From assembly GCA_947095585.1 (NCBI GenBank), contig OX352761.1, positions 56,342,432 to 56,406,431 of the forward strand: a DNA stretch of 64,000 nucleotides, given 5' to 3'. The position numbers and the translations under genes are program-made. How positions within the stretch are numbered: the first letter of the stretch is position 1; every line of letters starts with the position of its first letter. Below, in pieces: positions 10,794 to 21,919 of the stretch. The notes beneath the pieces were generated by a model. The model searched no databases and was not told where the DNA came from. It was given only the letters and a program-made list of their open reading frames with translations. This DNA comes from Nephrocerus scutellatus. Its lineage: Eukaryota > Arthropoda > Insecta > Diptera > Pipunculidae.

Positions 10794-11045
10794 ATTTCCT
10801 TAAACCAGCAAACAAAAATGTAAATTACAAATATATATGCAGTAACTTACAGCAATATGCAGCACGCGTTGATTTGCAGAGAAATCGAAAACGTGTGACT
10901 CAAGTACGTTACCCAACGGTACTTTCAGCAGCAGCAGCAAAACAGTAATACACTAACGCAGCAGAGCGCATGTAATTTTGCAAGTTAAATATGCGTGGCT
11001 TTATGCAAGCAACGGGACGCCAACAAATCCCACCGCTGTCACCAA

Positions 11046-11482
11046 TGAAAATGACTGCCTGTAATGTGCAGCCAACGGCAGCAGCAAATGAAAATTATTT
11101 GAATTTTGTCGTTCATAAGACGACACTTCGATTTAGTGCGCGTATCCAGCACGGCAAAACACAGCACTTGTAATCATATGATATACTATATTAAACGCTA
11201 GCCCAATTTAATAATGATACAACTGTTTATTGCGGTATATTTTTAAAAGAAAAACTATTTTTTACAACCTTTTAACAATTCAAAAATTAAACTTGAAACA
11301 ATTAAAAACCAGGCGTATATTGCCATCGCAAGCTGCAAAACAATACTACTTTCGAAAAGAATGAACAAAGGCAAAAACACAAAGGCAATTCATGACTTCG
11401 AATTTGTGTGTATACCTGTTTGCTATTTCGGCAACACCGGGTGACTCAAGATTACTTCAGCTGCTGCTTTTTCTCCTTATCA
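11046..11482 (-). repeat. Pao-1 5' LTR
   Basis: 437 bp. Immediately inside it, at 11045 and reading leftwards, lies TTGGTGACAGCGGTGG, the likely primer-binding-site region. I do not assign a tRNA. The 5' leader runs from there to the Gag start at 10793. Confidence 0.85.
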
Positions 11483-11826
11483 AATACGATTTTAAGTTTT
11501 AGAAAGTTTATGAACAATTAATATTTAATAAAAAATGAATTATTTACAAAATAGGTTTCTAACAATTTTCAAAACTGTAATTAATTAAAATATCTCTATT
11601 GTCTCGTCCTCTTGCTGCTGAAGAAGATTGTGATCTATCGTCTATTTCTTCGTCATCGTCACTTTCGTAATCACTATCAACTTCAGTTTCGTGATGATCT
11701 TCAAAGTAATTTGGAACGTTATATGTTTTCGCGATGTTGTGCAATATAAAGCAACATAATATTATTTGGACGCATTTTTAAATCATAGCAAATCATACCG
11801 CGACTTTTGCTCAGAACTCGGAAACG
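11483..11826 (-). pseudogene. Harbinger unit B remainder with transposase C-terminal fragment
   Basis: This resumes unit B after the Pao insertion. Positions 11559-11826 encode the same transposase tail as 4496-4767 (HNIAKTYNVPNYFEDHHET...). One base is missing in the T-run near 11777, so the frame breaks there. It ends at the same GGAAACGA/CCCCGTCCCC junction as unit A, confirming tandem origin. Confidence 0.75.
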
Positions 11827-12385
11827 AAAAAATCCCCGTCCCCTCACCCTTTGACAGAGTTAGAGTCCAAAAACTGACTTTTTATAAAAAGTCAAAGAGG
11901 TGGCGTGTTAAAAAGTGTGCGGAGTAAATATTGGTGTGAAATGAAAGGTAAAAACTAATTCTACACTGCCGTACTATTTTTATGGGCGTGGCCAAAGTTT
12001 AACGGAAGCTATATTAATTTGAAATTGGTTTATGTGCAATTTCATGTAATTAAGTGGCATTTCATGTAATTATGCGTCTCCCATACAAAATCAGGTGTTA
12101 TATAGCAAATATATAGATTGGATATTGATTAATTTAACTTAATTCAATTTAACTTTTTGACAATCAAACGCATTTGGGGGTATATCCTCCATCCAGTCGC
12201 AGAGTGTTAACTTGCGCGGTCGCAAAATCGGAAATTTGCGATCCCAAAATTTGCGACTGAAAATCCATATACTCGATCAAAATCGCAAGTAACTAATTCA
12301 GCGGTTGTGCTGAACATTATTTGCGCTTGTCATTTAAATATTTTTCATTAATTTCATTTTATTATTTAATGTAGTGTTTATTAAA

Positions 12386-13387
12386 ATGGAAGCGATAAAA
12401 AATAAAAAACAAAGACGACCTAATTTCAGTGGGCGTGACTTATTATTACTTTTAAAAATCCTCCAGAATAATAGAGAAGTTCTTTCATGTAACAAATTCC
12501 AATTTATTGATAAAGTACATTCAAATTTGGGTTTTTTTGTTTTATAGATTATTCTAATCTATATGGAGACGATTTAACAAAAGCCTGGGAAAATATAGCC
12601 ACTGAATTTTCATCCCAAACAAATATAGCTCGAACTGGGGATGAATTAAGAAATAAATTTAAGGATTTGAAATCCCGAATGAAGAAGAAAATAGCTGAGA
12701 TAAGTAGACATCAAAAACAAACTGGTGGTGATGCTCCTAAAGTGTTGACTGAGGTAGAGCAACTGGTGGAAGAATTAGCAGGAGAAAATGCTATGTTCGG
12801 CCTTTCATATTTCGCTGAGGTAGTTGTTTTAAATTAAAATAAATTAAAAAATAATATGTTAATATGTAGTATATTTTAGAACACCATCAACTTTGTTCCG
12901 GAAATTGAAATTACCGACGCCGAAGCAACAGGTACAAATGTTATAGAAGAGGTGAGCAACACACAAACAATTATTGAAGAGCCAACAACAAAAGAAAGAA
13001 CTCAGCCAACAAAGTCTAAATTAAGGGCTGTTGGTGTTCTACGACATATGAATATGAAAAGAAAACGACAGCAGCGGCACAATAAAAAGAAAAAAAATAA
13101 AAAAACGGGAATGGTAAGGAAAGCTCATTAATATTTATTCTGATTTCTTAAATACAATTATTTCTCTAGATAAAATTGATGAAGAGCTTCTTCAAATTTA
13201 TAAAGAAAAACTTGATGTGTCGAAAGAAAAATTAGCGGTCGCAAAGGAGCATCTTGCTGTCTCGAAAGAAAGATTAGAAATAGAAAAACAAATGCTACAA
13301 ATTGCAAAAAAAAACAATGACGCTAATCATACGAACGAAAATAATGTTTCTTTAGATGAAGAAGAGTACTTAGTAAATTCCGAATAA
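12386..13387 (+). pseudogene. Harbinger Myb-like gene, copy C (broken in exon 3)
   Basis: The four-exon structure matches copy A, with the first donor intact (TCATGTAAC). In exon 3 the A-rich stretch near 13088-13105 is altered relative to copy A and destroys the frame before the last exon. Exon 4 is open and ends ...EEEYLVNSE. Exon 2 carries substitutions at its first codons (ATTATTCT versus ATGATTCT). Confidence 0.7.
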
Positions 13388-13507
13388 TGGGAATGAAATT
13401 TGTGACTGAATAAAACTATGAATACAATTTTAAGTTTTAAAACAAGTTTATGAACAATTAATATTTAATAAAAAATGAATTATTTACAAAATAGGTTTCT
13501 AAAAATA

Positions 13508-14704
13508 TTAAAAACTGTAATTAATTAAAATATCACGATTGTCTCGTCCTCTTGCTGATGAAGAAGATTGTGATCTATCGTTTATTTCTTCGTCATCGTC
13601 ACTTTCGTAATCACTATCAACTCCAGTTTCGTGATGATCTTCAAAGTCATTTGGAACGTTATGTGTTTTCGCGATGTTGTGCAATATAAAGCAACATAAT
13701 ATTATTTGGACGCATTTTTTTAAATCATAGCAAATCATACCGCGACTTTTGCTCAGAACTCGGAAACGACTTTTTAATATTCCGAATGCTTGCTCAGTAA
13801 TTTTTCGCGTTTTTGTATGGAACTTATTATAATTTTGTTCTGAAGGCGTTGATGGTCCTATAATTGGGGGCATTAGACAATGTTCTAGCGGGTAACCACT
13901 GTCACCAAAAAGCCACGTATTTTCTGGGAAATCGTTTGAATGTAAAAAATGATAAAGCGAAGACGTTCTATAGATGTGTGTATCGTGCGTCGATCCAGGC
14001 CACTTAACTACTACATCAGTAAATATTGCGTTTGCATCACATACCTACAAATAAAACGGAATCTTTCAATTATTATTCTCATAAAAGTTTAATTTACTTA
14101 CTGCTTGTACATTAATGGAATAGTACGATTTTTGGTTGAAAAAGGCATATGCATCCCAAACAGCTGGTTTCTGGATCGCAATATGTGTCCCGTCAATTGC
14201 TCCAATGACATTTGGGAAACCGTAGGACCTGTAAAATTCTAGCTTTGTGCGGGCCATTTCCTCTTCGGTTCTTGGAAACTTAAGGAACGTTTTAGTTGTT
14301 CTGATTAATGCCTCCAAAAATTCGGCAAAAATTTTGCTGACAGCGGTTTGACCCAAATTGTGAAGTAACATTTCTCCACAAACAAATTGGAAATATCCCG
14401 AACCAAGCATATTAAGCGACGTCAAAACCTGTAAATAGTTCAATTATATATACATTGTTACAACATAGTTTATTTATAAGAGAATAATGTGTAAATACGT
14501 ACAATTAAATAAGGAGGAAACGCTTCTATTGGTGGGTCTCTTCAAGTAATCCGTCAAATCATTTATAATAGACCAAGCTACGCTTTTTGTGAATCGATAT
14601 CGCACAAAAAAAATTTTATCGTCGCAGTCAAATGGATCTTCACGATCACGAAATATTTTTCTTTGAATCCGAGCGTTTCTTCTGCGCCGTTGAATTAATT
14701 CCAT
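13508..14704 (-). CDS. PIF/Harbinger DDE transposase, three exons, copy C
   Basis: A DDE_Tnp_4-type nuclease that would cut and join the element ends. Exons inferred on the - strand: 14704-14503 (MELIQRRRRNARIQ...), 14428-14102 and 14044-13508, with introns ending CAG and TAG. Visible catalytic residues are Asp in VIGAIDGTHI, Asp in IFTDVVVKWPGSTHD and Glu in KITEQAFGILKSRFR. Exons 2-3 (109 and 178 residues) are fully open and in phase. Exon 1 ends in a phase that does not fit exon 2. Another frame there reads FPPYLI directly into VLTSLNMLGSG, so a 1-2 nt indel near 14525-14540 probably breaks the protein. The C-terminal tail is acidic and Ser-rich. Confidence 0.8.
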
Positions 14705-14978
14705 TTTAACTTAATTTAATTCCAATTATTTTTTAAAAACACTTTCACACAAAACACGGATTTATTATGTGTCAAACAAAATGTGAAACGTTAAAATTTT
14801 ATAATTTATAGGTTATGTACAGTGTTAAATATCTTTACTACCTCGAAATCGGAGTCGCAAAAAAACCACAACAAATTTAACAAGTTGTGACTGACTTTTT
14901 TTATCGAGGATGTCGATTTGATGTTTCAGCGGTGTTAACTTGCTTTACACGCTTGCGACTGGATGGAGGATATACCCC

Positions 14979-15281
14979 TTAGGGTGGTAAATCGCGCGCG
15001 CGATTAAATTAATTTAATCCATATCTATATATAAAATTGATCGCACTGTATTTTTCAGTGTGTGCATAGTTTACAAAAACGCCTTTTAAAAGGAATAACT
15101 CCTCTCTAAATATAAATTAGGATTGATTAGTTTTGATGTACCTTCCGTTTAATTTGACCACACCCTCTTTTTTGTTTGTAAACAACTGCCACAAGCCTTT
15201 TGACCGCTTTACCCCCTCCATCACTCGATAAAACAGCACGTTTATCACCCTGTAACGAAGTTGTTTGTATTACAAAACAAG
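14979..15281. other. AT-rich flank, no gene seen
   Basis: This follows the right end of Harbinger copy C. It includes a short CG-alternating tract (TCGCGCGCGCGA, 14992-15003). No open frame or recognised repeat. Confidence 0.3.
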
Positions 15282-15850
15282 AACAAGTGTTGTGTTGAAT
15301 ACGCTCACTTGTTCTCTACTTTGACCGACTCCGTATCACCACCATCGTAGTCGAACAAGTGTTGTGTTGAATACGCTCACTTGTTATCTACTTTGACCGA
15401 TTCCATATCACCGCCATCGTATCGAACAAGTGTTGTGTTGAATACGTTCACTTGTTCTCTACCTTGACCGACTACATATCACCGCCATCGTAGTCGAACA
15501 AGTGTTTTGTTGAATACGCTCACTTGTTCTCTACTTTGACCGACTCCGTTTCACCGCCATCGTAGTCGAACAAGTGTTGTGTTGAATACGCTCACTTATT
15601 CTCTACTTTGACCGACTACATATCTCCGCCATCGTAGTCGAACAAGTGTTGTGTTGAATACGCTCACTTGTTCTCTACTTTGACCGACTCCGTATCACCG
15701 CCATCGTAGTCGAACAAGTGTTGTGTTGAATACACTCACTTGTTCTCCGCTTCGTCCGACTACAAATTACGAACTAGTGTCGTTCACTGTTCTCTCGTCG
15801 TTAAACAAGTGTTGTGTTGAATACGCTCACAGGTTCTCCCCCTCCTCCGC
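15282..15850 (+). repeat. 72-bp tandem repeat array
   Basis: The motif AACAAGTGTTGTGTTGAATA recurs at 15282, 15354, 15425, 15497, 15569, 15641, 15713 and 15804. That is seven near-perfect 71-72-bp steps and one 91-bp step. Each unit also contains CTCACTTGTTCTCTACTTTG and a CCGCCATCGTAGTCG segment. AACAAGTG...CACTTGTT gives every unit an 8-bp inverted repeat separated by about 17 bp. The context (AT-rich 3' sequence, then integrase coding) suggests it may belong to an LTR or leader of a decayed gypsy element, but no paired LTR exists. Confidence 0.8.
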
Positions 15851-16236
15851 TCATAATGAACCAACACCATCGGTGGTAATAAAAGCAGCATGCTTTATGA
15901 ACCACATGGTAGCATACTTCCCCCATAGCTCCCGTCTAATATACATAGGTCCCGTCTAATATACATAGGTCTCAATTATCAATAGTATATAAACTTTTTA
16001 GCTCGTAGTATTATTATTAGTTATCAAAAAACCATTGTATTTATTCTTAAGTCCGTAGCCATACGAAAATATGAATACAAATAAATATTTAGTCGAAACC
16101 ATAAACGATATAATTCTTTAATTTTTAGCACTACAGCGCAAACGAACCCTGGGTATACGACGAGCATCACCAGCAAACATCGCTACAACCCTTCCATCAC
16201 TCGACAAAACCGCACAGACAATTCAAAAGTAAAAAT
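15851..16236. other. Non-coding segment with a 20-bp direct repeat
   Basis: Two adjacent copies of CCCGTCTAATATACATAGGT lie at about 15930-15969. The rest is AT-rich and could be the 3' part of a degenerate LTR. No gene seen. Confidence 0.35.
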
Positions 16237-17472
16237 ATGTTTATGAACATTTTAATATGTCTGGTTGCAAAAAGTCCGTCGGGCAAGAAACAATCAGAGT
16301 TGCATCCAATTGATAAGTTGCCTATACCGTTTCGTACAGTACATGTAGATTGTATGGAGCCATTCGATGGGGATAATACTGCTGATAATCGATATATTTT
16401 AATTATCGTTGACTCGTTTACGAAGTTTTTATTTCTTTCACCATGTAAAACTATGCAAGCTACCGAGACTATACGTCTCATGGGTGATTTCGTCATGTTG
16501 TTTGGTATCATCAGTGATAAGGGTATCTTTTTCAGAAGTTCTGTAAGTCCTATGGGATTGATTATTACACAATTGCTCCTGGCATAAGTAGAGCTAATGG
16601 ACAAGTGGAACGCTACTACGTGGATATCGTTGCCAACTTGTTGAGAACAAATTTAGATGTAAATCTAACGTGGCTGAATTATATAAGTCGAATTCAGTTG
16701 GCACTTAATACGACGGTATACAAGACCAGGGGGCTCTCATCCATCATCATCATCATATTTGGCTCTACAACCGTTGTCCGTTCCTGGCCTCCCGTTGGTT
16801 CCGTAATAATAATTTTTTACTGGCGAGGTTATTGGCCTCGCGCCAACCTTACTTTAAAGGGACTAACCCGATCATTCAGCTTTTCTTGCATTGGAGGAAA
16901 ATTACCGGCAGCCACTACGTGGAGGTTTGATCGCACTTCCACTATTCAGAGATAGTTGTGGCCACCTGCAATTCTAGAGCATTCTATTCTGCTGATGGCT
17001 GACCGCCTCACCTCATTGGCTCTCACCCATGAAAGTTTTAACCGGAATAGATGGTCGAACTCCGGAGATTAGTGTGCTGTTGGCACACTTGGGTGTTGAA
17101 CCAGAGTATGAAGATATCGAAGGCATATGGATTTTGCCTGCAAAGCGAATCCGATAGTATGCAAATATAATGAAAACTCGTTTTGACAAAGATAAATGTA
17201 AACCAACAGTACTTTCTATTGGAGATAAGGTTATGTACAAAAGCAATCAAATACAAAAATCTAAGTTAAATGCTCACTTTCGGGGACCTTATGAAGTTGT
17301 TGGTATATTACCAAACGATAGATACAAGCTCAAGAATGGAATTAATAAGACGATTATCATCGCAGCAAGAAAAATCATTCGCCCTATACGAAGCGAAGGT
17401 ATTCAAGAATTTATAACAAATTCTGAACTTGATATTAAAGACTGTTATGCAAATTATTATTACTTGTCGTGA
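16237..17472 (+). pseudogene. pol: Decayed gypsy integrase (CsRn1-like)
   Basis: Positions 16237-16587 encode an integrase core start (VHVDCMEPFD..., ILIIVDSFTKFLFL), with the first catalytic Asp in the VDCMEPFD block. Then 16600-16735 encode the helix after the catalytic Glu region (GQVERYYVDIVANLL..., IQLALNTTVYKT). A ~260-bp non-homologous segment (about 16740-17010) follows. The integrase C-terminus resumes at 17170-17400 (LSIGDKVMYKSNQ, LNAHFRGPYEVVGIL). Multiple frameshifts make it a pseudogene. The last codons run into the 50-bp tandem array. No RT or Gag is attached. Confidence 0.65.
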
Positions 17473-18260
17473 GATGTGATTCTCTGGAAGACTGTTAAGC
17501 AAATTATTATTGCTTGTCTTGAGATGTGATTCTCTGGAAGACTGTTAAGCAAATTACTATTGCTTGTCATCAGATGTGATTCTCTGGAAGACTGTTATGC
17601 AAATTATTATTGCTTGTCTTGAGATATAATTCTCTGCAAGATTGTTATGTAAATTATTATTACTTGTCGTGAGATTCTCTGGAAGACTGTTAAGCAAATT
17701 ATTATTGCTTGTCTTGAGATGTGATTCTCTGGAAGACTGTTATGCAAATTATTATTGCTTGTCTTGAGATGTGATTCTATGGAAGACTTTTATGCAAATT
17801 ATTATTACTTGTCTTCAGATGTGATTCTCTGGAAGACTGTTATGCAAATTATTATTGCTTGTCTTGAGATGTGATTCTCTGGAAGACTGTTATGCAAATT
17901 ATTATTACTTGTCTTGAGATGTGATTCACTGGAAGACTGTTAAGTAAATTATTATTGCTTGTCTTTAGATGTGATTCTTTGGAAGACTGTTACGCAAATT
18001 ATTATTGCTTGCCTTAAGATGTGATTCTTTGAAAGACAGTTATGTAAATTATTATTGTTTGTCTTGAGATGTGATTCTCTGGAAGACTGTTACGCAAATT
18101 ATTATTACTTGTCTTGAGATGTGATTCTCTGGAAGACTGTTACGCAAATTATTATTGCTTGTCTTGAGATGTGATTCTCTAGAAGAGTGTTGTACAGATT
18201 ACTATTGTTTGTCTTGAGATGAGATTCTCTGAAGGACTGATATGCAAATCAATATTGTTG
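17441..18260 (+). repeat. 50-bp tandem repeat array
   Basis: About 16 copies of a 50-bp unit, phased from GAAGACTGTT and containing CAAATTATTATTGCTTG and GAGATGTGATTCTCTG. Spacing is exactly 50 bp for most neighbours (for example 17487 and 17537), with point variation and a few short deletions. The array begins inside the end of the integrase frame, so the first unit derives from or abuts that gene. Units decay beyond 18200. Confidence 0.9.
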
Positions 18261-18455
18261 ATATTGTTTCAGATGTCATTCTCTAAGGAACATAAAATGT
18301 TCTGTACAGGTCTTGAGGTGTGATTCTCTTAGGGACTTTTACGAATTATGCAACTGACTCTATTGACTATCTCTAAAGTTGGGAAGTCTTTCTGTTACTG
18401 ATTGCTTTTGTTTCTCTTTTTGATTAAGGAAGAAGTCAAAACATAGAATGGAAGG
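18261..18455. other. Decayed array edge and spacer
   Basis: Half-units of the 50-bp repeat (GTGATTCTCT) recur to about 18330, then unremarkable AT-rich sequence follows. No gene. Confidence 0.4.
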
Positions 18456-20104
18456 CTGTGATAGAGATGAATTTAAAGAATTCAATGTTAAAATAAATAA
18501 ATAATGAGTTAATGAGTAAAGGAGTGTTTATATTTACTCTTTGTACTCAGTGAATGAGTAATTCGGCAAGCCAAGAGAGATTGGCTTCGTTTGGTTGTCT
18601 TGTAGTCGCAGAACAAGAAGTAAAGAGAGGAATCTGCGCTCTTAAGTGTCATTCATGTGAATGGAGAGGACTAAGGGCAGTTGTGCAGAATCTGTTAAAG
18701 CGTGTGGATCGGTAATCGGTTTTCTCTATCATATATTACAGCTGTCATGCAAGACATGTGCTCGGGGTGGAGTTTCTAGTCAGCAAAAAAATGAAACCCA
18801 CCGTTATCGGCCTTAAAGCAGTAAATGAACGGCTATGCACCCTTCACGTGCGGGGCAGATTTAAAAACATAAGCCTCATAAACGTTCACGCAGCTACAGA
18901 GGATTCCCCAGATGATGAAAAAGAAGAATTCTTTGAATCAGTCGAACGGGAACTCCATGCCTGTCCACAGTATGACGTAAAAATCATCATCATAAAAATC
19001 AAAATGGGGAGCCAGTATTCAGGCAGTACATTGACACCCATAGCTTACACGAGAACACTAATGACAATGGACAACGAGTCATAGAGATGGCAGCAAGCAA
19101 TAATTTGGTCGTTGCGAGTACAAGGTTCGCGCGTAAAAATATCCACAAAGCCACCTGGGTATCTCCTGATAGAGCCACACGCAGCCAGATAGATCACGTG
19201 TTGATAGACCGCCGCCACAACCCGAACCTGATGACTGTACGAACGTACCGAGGTGCCAACGTCGACTCGGACCACTATCTTCTTGATATGGTGCTCCGAG
19301 CGTGGATTGCATCATCAAGAAAGACAGCATCCGCGAATCAGATTCGAGCTAACACGGCTGCCTTTCGCAACGAAGAGACCAGAAACAACTACGGTCAAGC
19401 GATAGGACTCGACCTAAATGCAGGTAGAGTAGGTCCTGGGGCTGAGATGTCGGGCGTAGAAGAGAAATGGACACGCCTTAAGAATACTGTCATTGGTACT
19501 GCTGACTCCATCTTAGGCAGAATACAAGTTAGCGACTGAACGTAAGAATGTTGCGTATCGAGCAATGCAACAATCTCATAGAACGCGGGCACGCGAAGAT
19601 GATTCTAAAGAGTCAGAAGATATGAAGAAAACAGTTCACCAGCGAAAGAAAGCATCCTGGGAGAAGTATCTCGTCCATGAACTAGAACAGTATAGAGAGC
19701 GAGGACCGCACCAGGTGCAGAAGTTCTAATAAAAAGTCAGCGGTATGACGAAATATACACCGTGTTGCACATACTGCAAATACAAAGATTACCGATCTTA
19801 AAGGCATCTTAGAGCGATGGGAAGAGCACTTTCATGAGTTGCTTAATGACCAGCTAACTGAGGAATTGCAGGCTCCACCAATGACCGAAAAATTAAGCTC
19901 GGTAGGCTTCGGTGTGCAGGACACCTAGTTCGCATGAGCGAAGATGATTCTGCTCGGAAAGTCCTTTGCGGTAGGATTTATGGAACACGACAGCGAGGCC
20001 GGCCAAGCCTACGCTGGAAGGATGGCGTAGACAAGGACGCCCAGATTTTAGGGAAGCCAAACTAGATGAGATCGGCTCGAAATCGGGACCGCTGGAGAGA
20101 TATT
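18456..20104 (+). mobile_element. RTE-type LINE copy 1, internally deleted
   Basis: A non-coding leader (18456-18740, starting GATAGAGATG) is followed by an apurinic-type endonuclease region (18758-19540), a degenerate linker (19560-19900) and the 3' end of an RTE ORF. The 3' end encodes residues like RCAGHLVRMSEDDSARKV and RGRPSLRWKDGV (frameshifted, 19910-20035), typical of RTE/BovB-like C-termini. The reverse transcriptase between them is missing. The same leader and endonuclease occur at 51921-53095. The right end abuts RNase H of a gypsy element at 20104. Confidence 0.75.
18758..19539 (+). pseudogene. RTE endonuclease (EEP domain) fragment, copy 1
   Basis: An AP-endonuclease-like domain that would nick target DNA for target-primed reverse transcription. 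Visible signatures are INVHAATEDSPDDEKEEFF, the family's DIKI region, NIHKATWVSPD, SQIDHVLIDRRH and YRGANVDSDHYLL; the last holds the conserved Asp-His pair. A frameshift near 19010 separates the halves (18758-19084 and 19087-19539). The frame closes at 19539 before RT. The same domain gave rise to host proteins called craniofacial development protein 2-like, but the RTE context here favours a LINE. Confidence 0.75.
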
Positions 20105-20105
20105 A

Positions 20106-21596
20106 TTGGCTATGTATCAAGGTGTTAAATATTTTCGTCACATGTTGGAATGTCGCAGCTTCATAATATTAACCGACCACAAACCCTTAACATTTGGTTT
20201 CCAACAAAGATTAGAAAAAGCGACACCACGTCAAGCGCGACACCTGGATTACATAGGCCAATTTACAAATATCAAGCACGTATCTGGTGTAGACAATACC
20301 GTTGCAGATTGGTTATCTCGTATTAACAGCTTGAATACCATAATCAATTTCGAGAAAATGGCTGAAGAACAGAAATTGGATCCAGAATTGCAACAATTTC
20401 TTCAAAATAGTACAGGTAATTCGTTACAATTAAAATTATTCACCGTTCCGAATTGTTCTGTACAGATCTATTGTGATTCATCAAAAAACATCATTCGACC
20501 ATTCGTTCCAAAGACAATGCGCAACCTGGTGTTAAATAAAATTCATGGTATTTCTCATCCAGGACCGAGAGCGACAACAAAATTACTAACTGCGATTTGT
20601 CTGGCCATTAATGAAAAAGGATGGTGCATATTTCGTAAAGCATTGCATCCCTTGCCAGAGGTCTAAAGTTTCACGGCACAACAAAACACCGGTTGAAAAG
20701 TTTATTCCACCAAATGAAAGGTTTGCACACATAAACGTGGATATTATCGGTCCGCTTCCGCCATCATGTGGAATGCGATACTGCTTAACTTGTATCGATA
20801 GATTTTCCCGTTGGCCTGAGGCATATCCGATACCAGAAATAACAGCGGTGGCAGTAGCTCAAACATTGTTATCCGGATGGGTCTCCCGTTTCGGTACTGC
20901 AATCAAAATTACAACAGACCAAGGGCGACAATTTTTGCGGAACTCAATAAGCTACTTGGTACAACACACTTGCGAAAAACACCGTATCACCCGCAGGCCA
21001 ACGGTTTAATTGAGCGATGGCATCGTACATTAAAAGCTGCAATCAAATGTAAAAATTCAACAGATTGGGTTTTGACATTGCCAACAATATTACTTGGACT
21101 ACGAGCTACATTTAAACCAGACATAGCAGCAACTCCAGCCGAAATGGTATTTGGTACTACATTGCGGCTGCCTGGTGAATTTTTCAATGAATCTAAATCG
21201 TCAATAAATGAATCAGATTTCCTGAGAAATTACGTCGTGGAATTAAACCTACAACAACAGCACATCATAATAAAGAAAAAATATTCATACAAAAATCATT
21301 AAAAGACAAATCGCATGTTTTCGTTCGTCATGGTGCTATAAAATTGCCACTTGATTGTCCTTATGATGGCCCGTATGAGGTAATTAAAGAAACAATAAAT
21401 ATTTTACTGTTAAAATTCACAGACGATCCGTAAAAATTTCACTGTACCGGTTGAAAGCAGCCCACATTGCAATCGATCCAGAATACGAATCAATTTCCTG
21501 CCCGGTCATTCCAAACAATCCACCAACAAAACCAATTACAACGAGGTCTGGTCGTACCGTGAAATTCCCACGAAGATTTCACTGAAAGGGGAGTAG
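20106..21596 (+). pseudogene. pol: CsRn1/Kabuki-like gypsy pol fragment (RNase H and integrase)
   Basis: Starts within RNase H (ILTDHKPLTFGFQQ; RQARHLDYIGQF; VADWLSRI, 20106-20666). It passes through the integrase zinc domain (ISHPG...; CIPCQRSKVSRHN) and core (INVDIIGPLPPSCG; ITTDQGRQF; NGLIERWHRTLK holding the catalytic Glu), then the C-terminal domain (about 21300-21480). At least four frameshifts occur, near 20640, 20990, 21280 and 21430. Sequence is clearly related to the complete element at 46576-51454 (shared LTTPAE/ATPAEMVFGTTLR-type motif), but it is a separate, more decayed copy. Upstream Gag, PR and RT are gone. Confidence 0.85.
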
Positions 21597-21880
21597 TGTA
21601 GGACCAATGAACACTATGAAGTCTTAATGTAAACGCCAGCCACAATGACTTTTCAATTTGGATTATTTCGATCAGGTTGAACACTCTCAAATATGAATGT
21701 AAACGTCAGTCACAATGAAATCAATATGCTTATGTACACGCAATTCCTTTTGTGCCATTCACGTGAACGGATGAAGTTTTTTTACAATCGTTAATAAAAA
21801 TAAATTTAAGTTTTTTATTTATTGAATTGAGTGTATTTTTCCTTTCGCGAATTTCACCGTCTCCGCCTTTTGGTATAGTA
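21597..21880 (+). repeat. Probable 3' LTR of the CsRn1-like fragment
   Basis: The purine tract GAAAGGGGAGTAG at 21584-21596 is followed by TGTAGGACCAATG, as expected for PPT then LTR start. An internal direct repeat (TGTAAACGCCAGCCACAATGA and TGTAAACGTCAGTCACAATGA, 21630 and 21698) is present. AATAAA-like sequence lies near 21793. The right end is uncertain; similarity to element H's LTR begins at about 21885. No 5' LTR partner is in the window. Confidence 0.55.
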
Positions 21881-21919
21881 CTAGGCTCCTAAACCCTTTA
21901 TATATACACAAATACATAC

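Larger units (their letters stand above)
6361..11482 (-). mobile_element. Complete BEL/Pao retrotransposon (Pao-1)
   Basis: The element runs leftwards from its 5' LTR (11046-11482) to its 3' LTR (6361-6751). Both LTRs have TG...CA ends on the coding strand. The flanks carry a perfect 5-bp target duplication, AATAC (6356-6360 and 11483-11487), the usual Pao length. The target was unit B of the Harbinger tandem repeat, just after its Myb-like gene. Gag, protease, RT and RNase H are present; the integrase catalytic core is missing and one frameshift splits the polyprotein. At about 5.1 kb it is shorter than intact Pao elements, as the missing integrase explains. Confidence 0.9.
12177..14978 (+). 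mobile_element. PIF/Harbinger copy C with both inverted repeats
   Basis: Ends are perfect inverted repeats: GGGGTATATCCTCCATCC... at 12177 and its complement ending at 14978, at least 25 bp. TTA follows the right end; the left flank reads TTG here but TTA in copies A and B, which supports a 3-bp TTA target duplication. Length is 2.8 kb. Two converging genes, Myb-like (+) and DDE transposase (-), have 3' ends about 120 bp apart. This is the only copy that keeps the whole transposase region, and the probable template for the tandem duplicates. Confidence 0.88.

Noticed and set aside
353..11482. A gene cluster or operon reading of successive - strand frames
   Set aside because: Frames correspond to domains of Pao polyproteins broken by frameshifts, with LTRs and target duplications around them.
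17441..18260. CRISPR-like regularly spaced array
   Set aside because: Units are contiguous 50-bp tandem repeats without unique spacers, in a eukaryotic transposon context. The same applies to the 72-, 95-, 118- and 130-bp arrays.
18758..19539. Host gene of the craniofacial-development-protein-2 type
   Set aside because: The endonuclease is frameshifted, has a second copy at 52245 and is followed by an RTE-type 3' end, so a LINE is the better reading.
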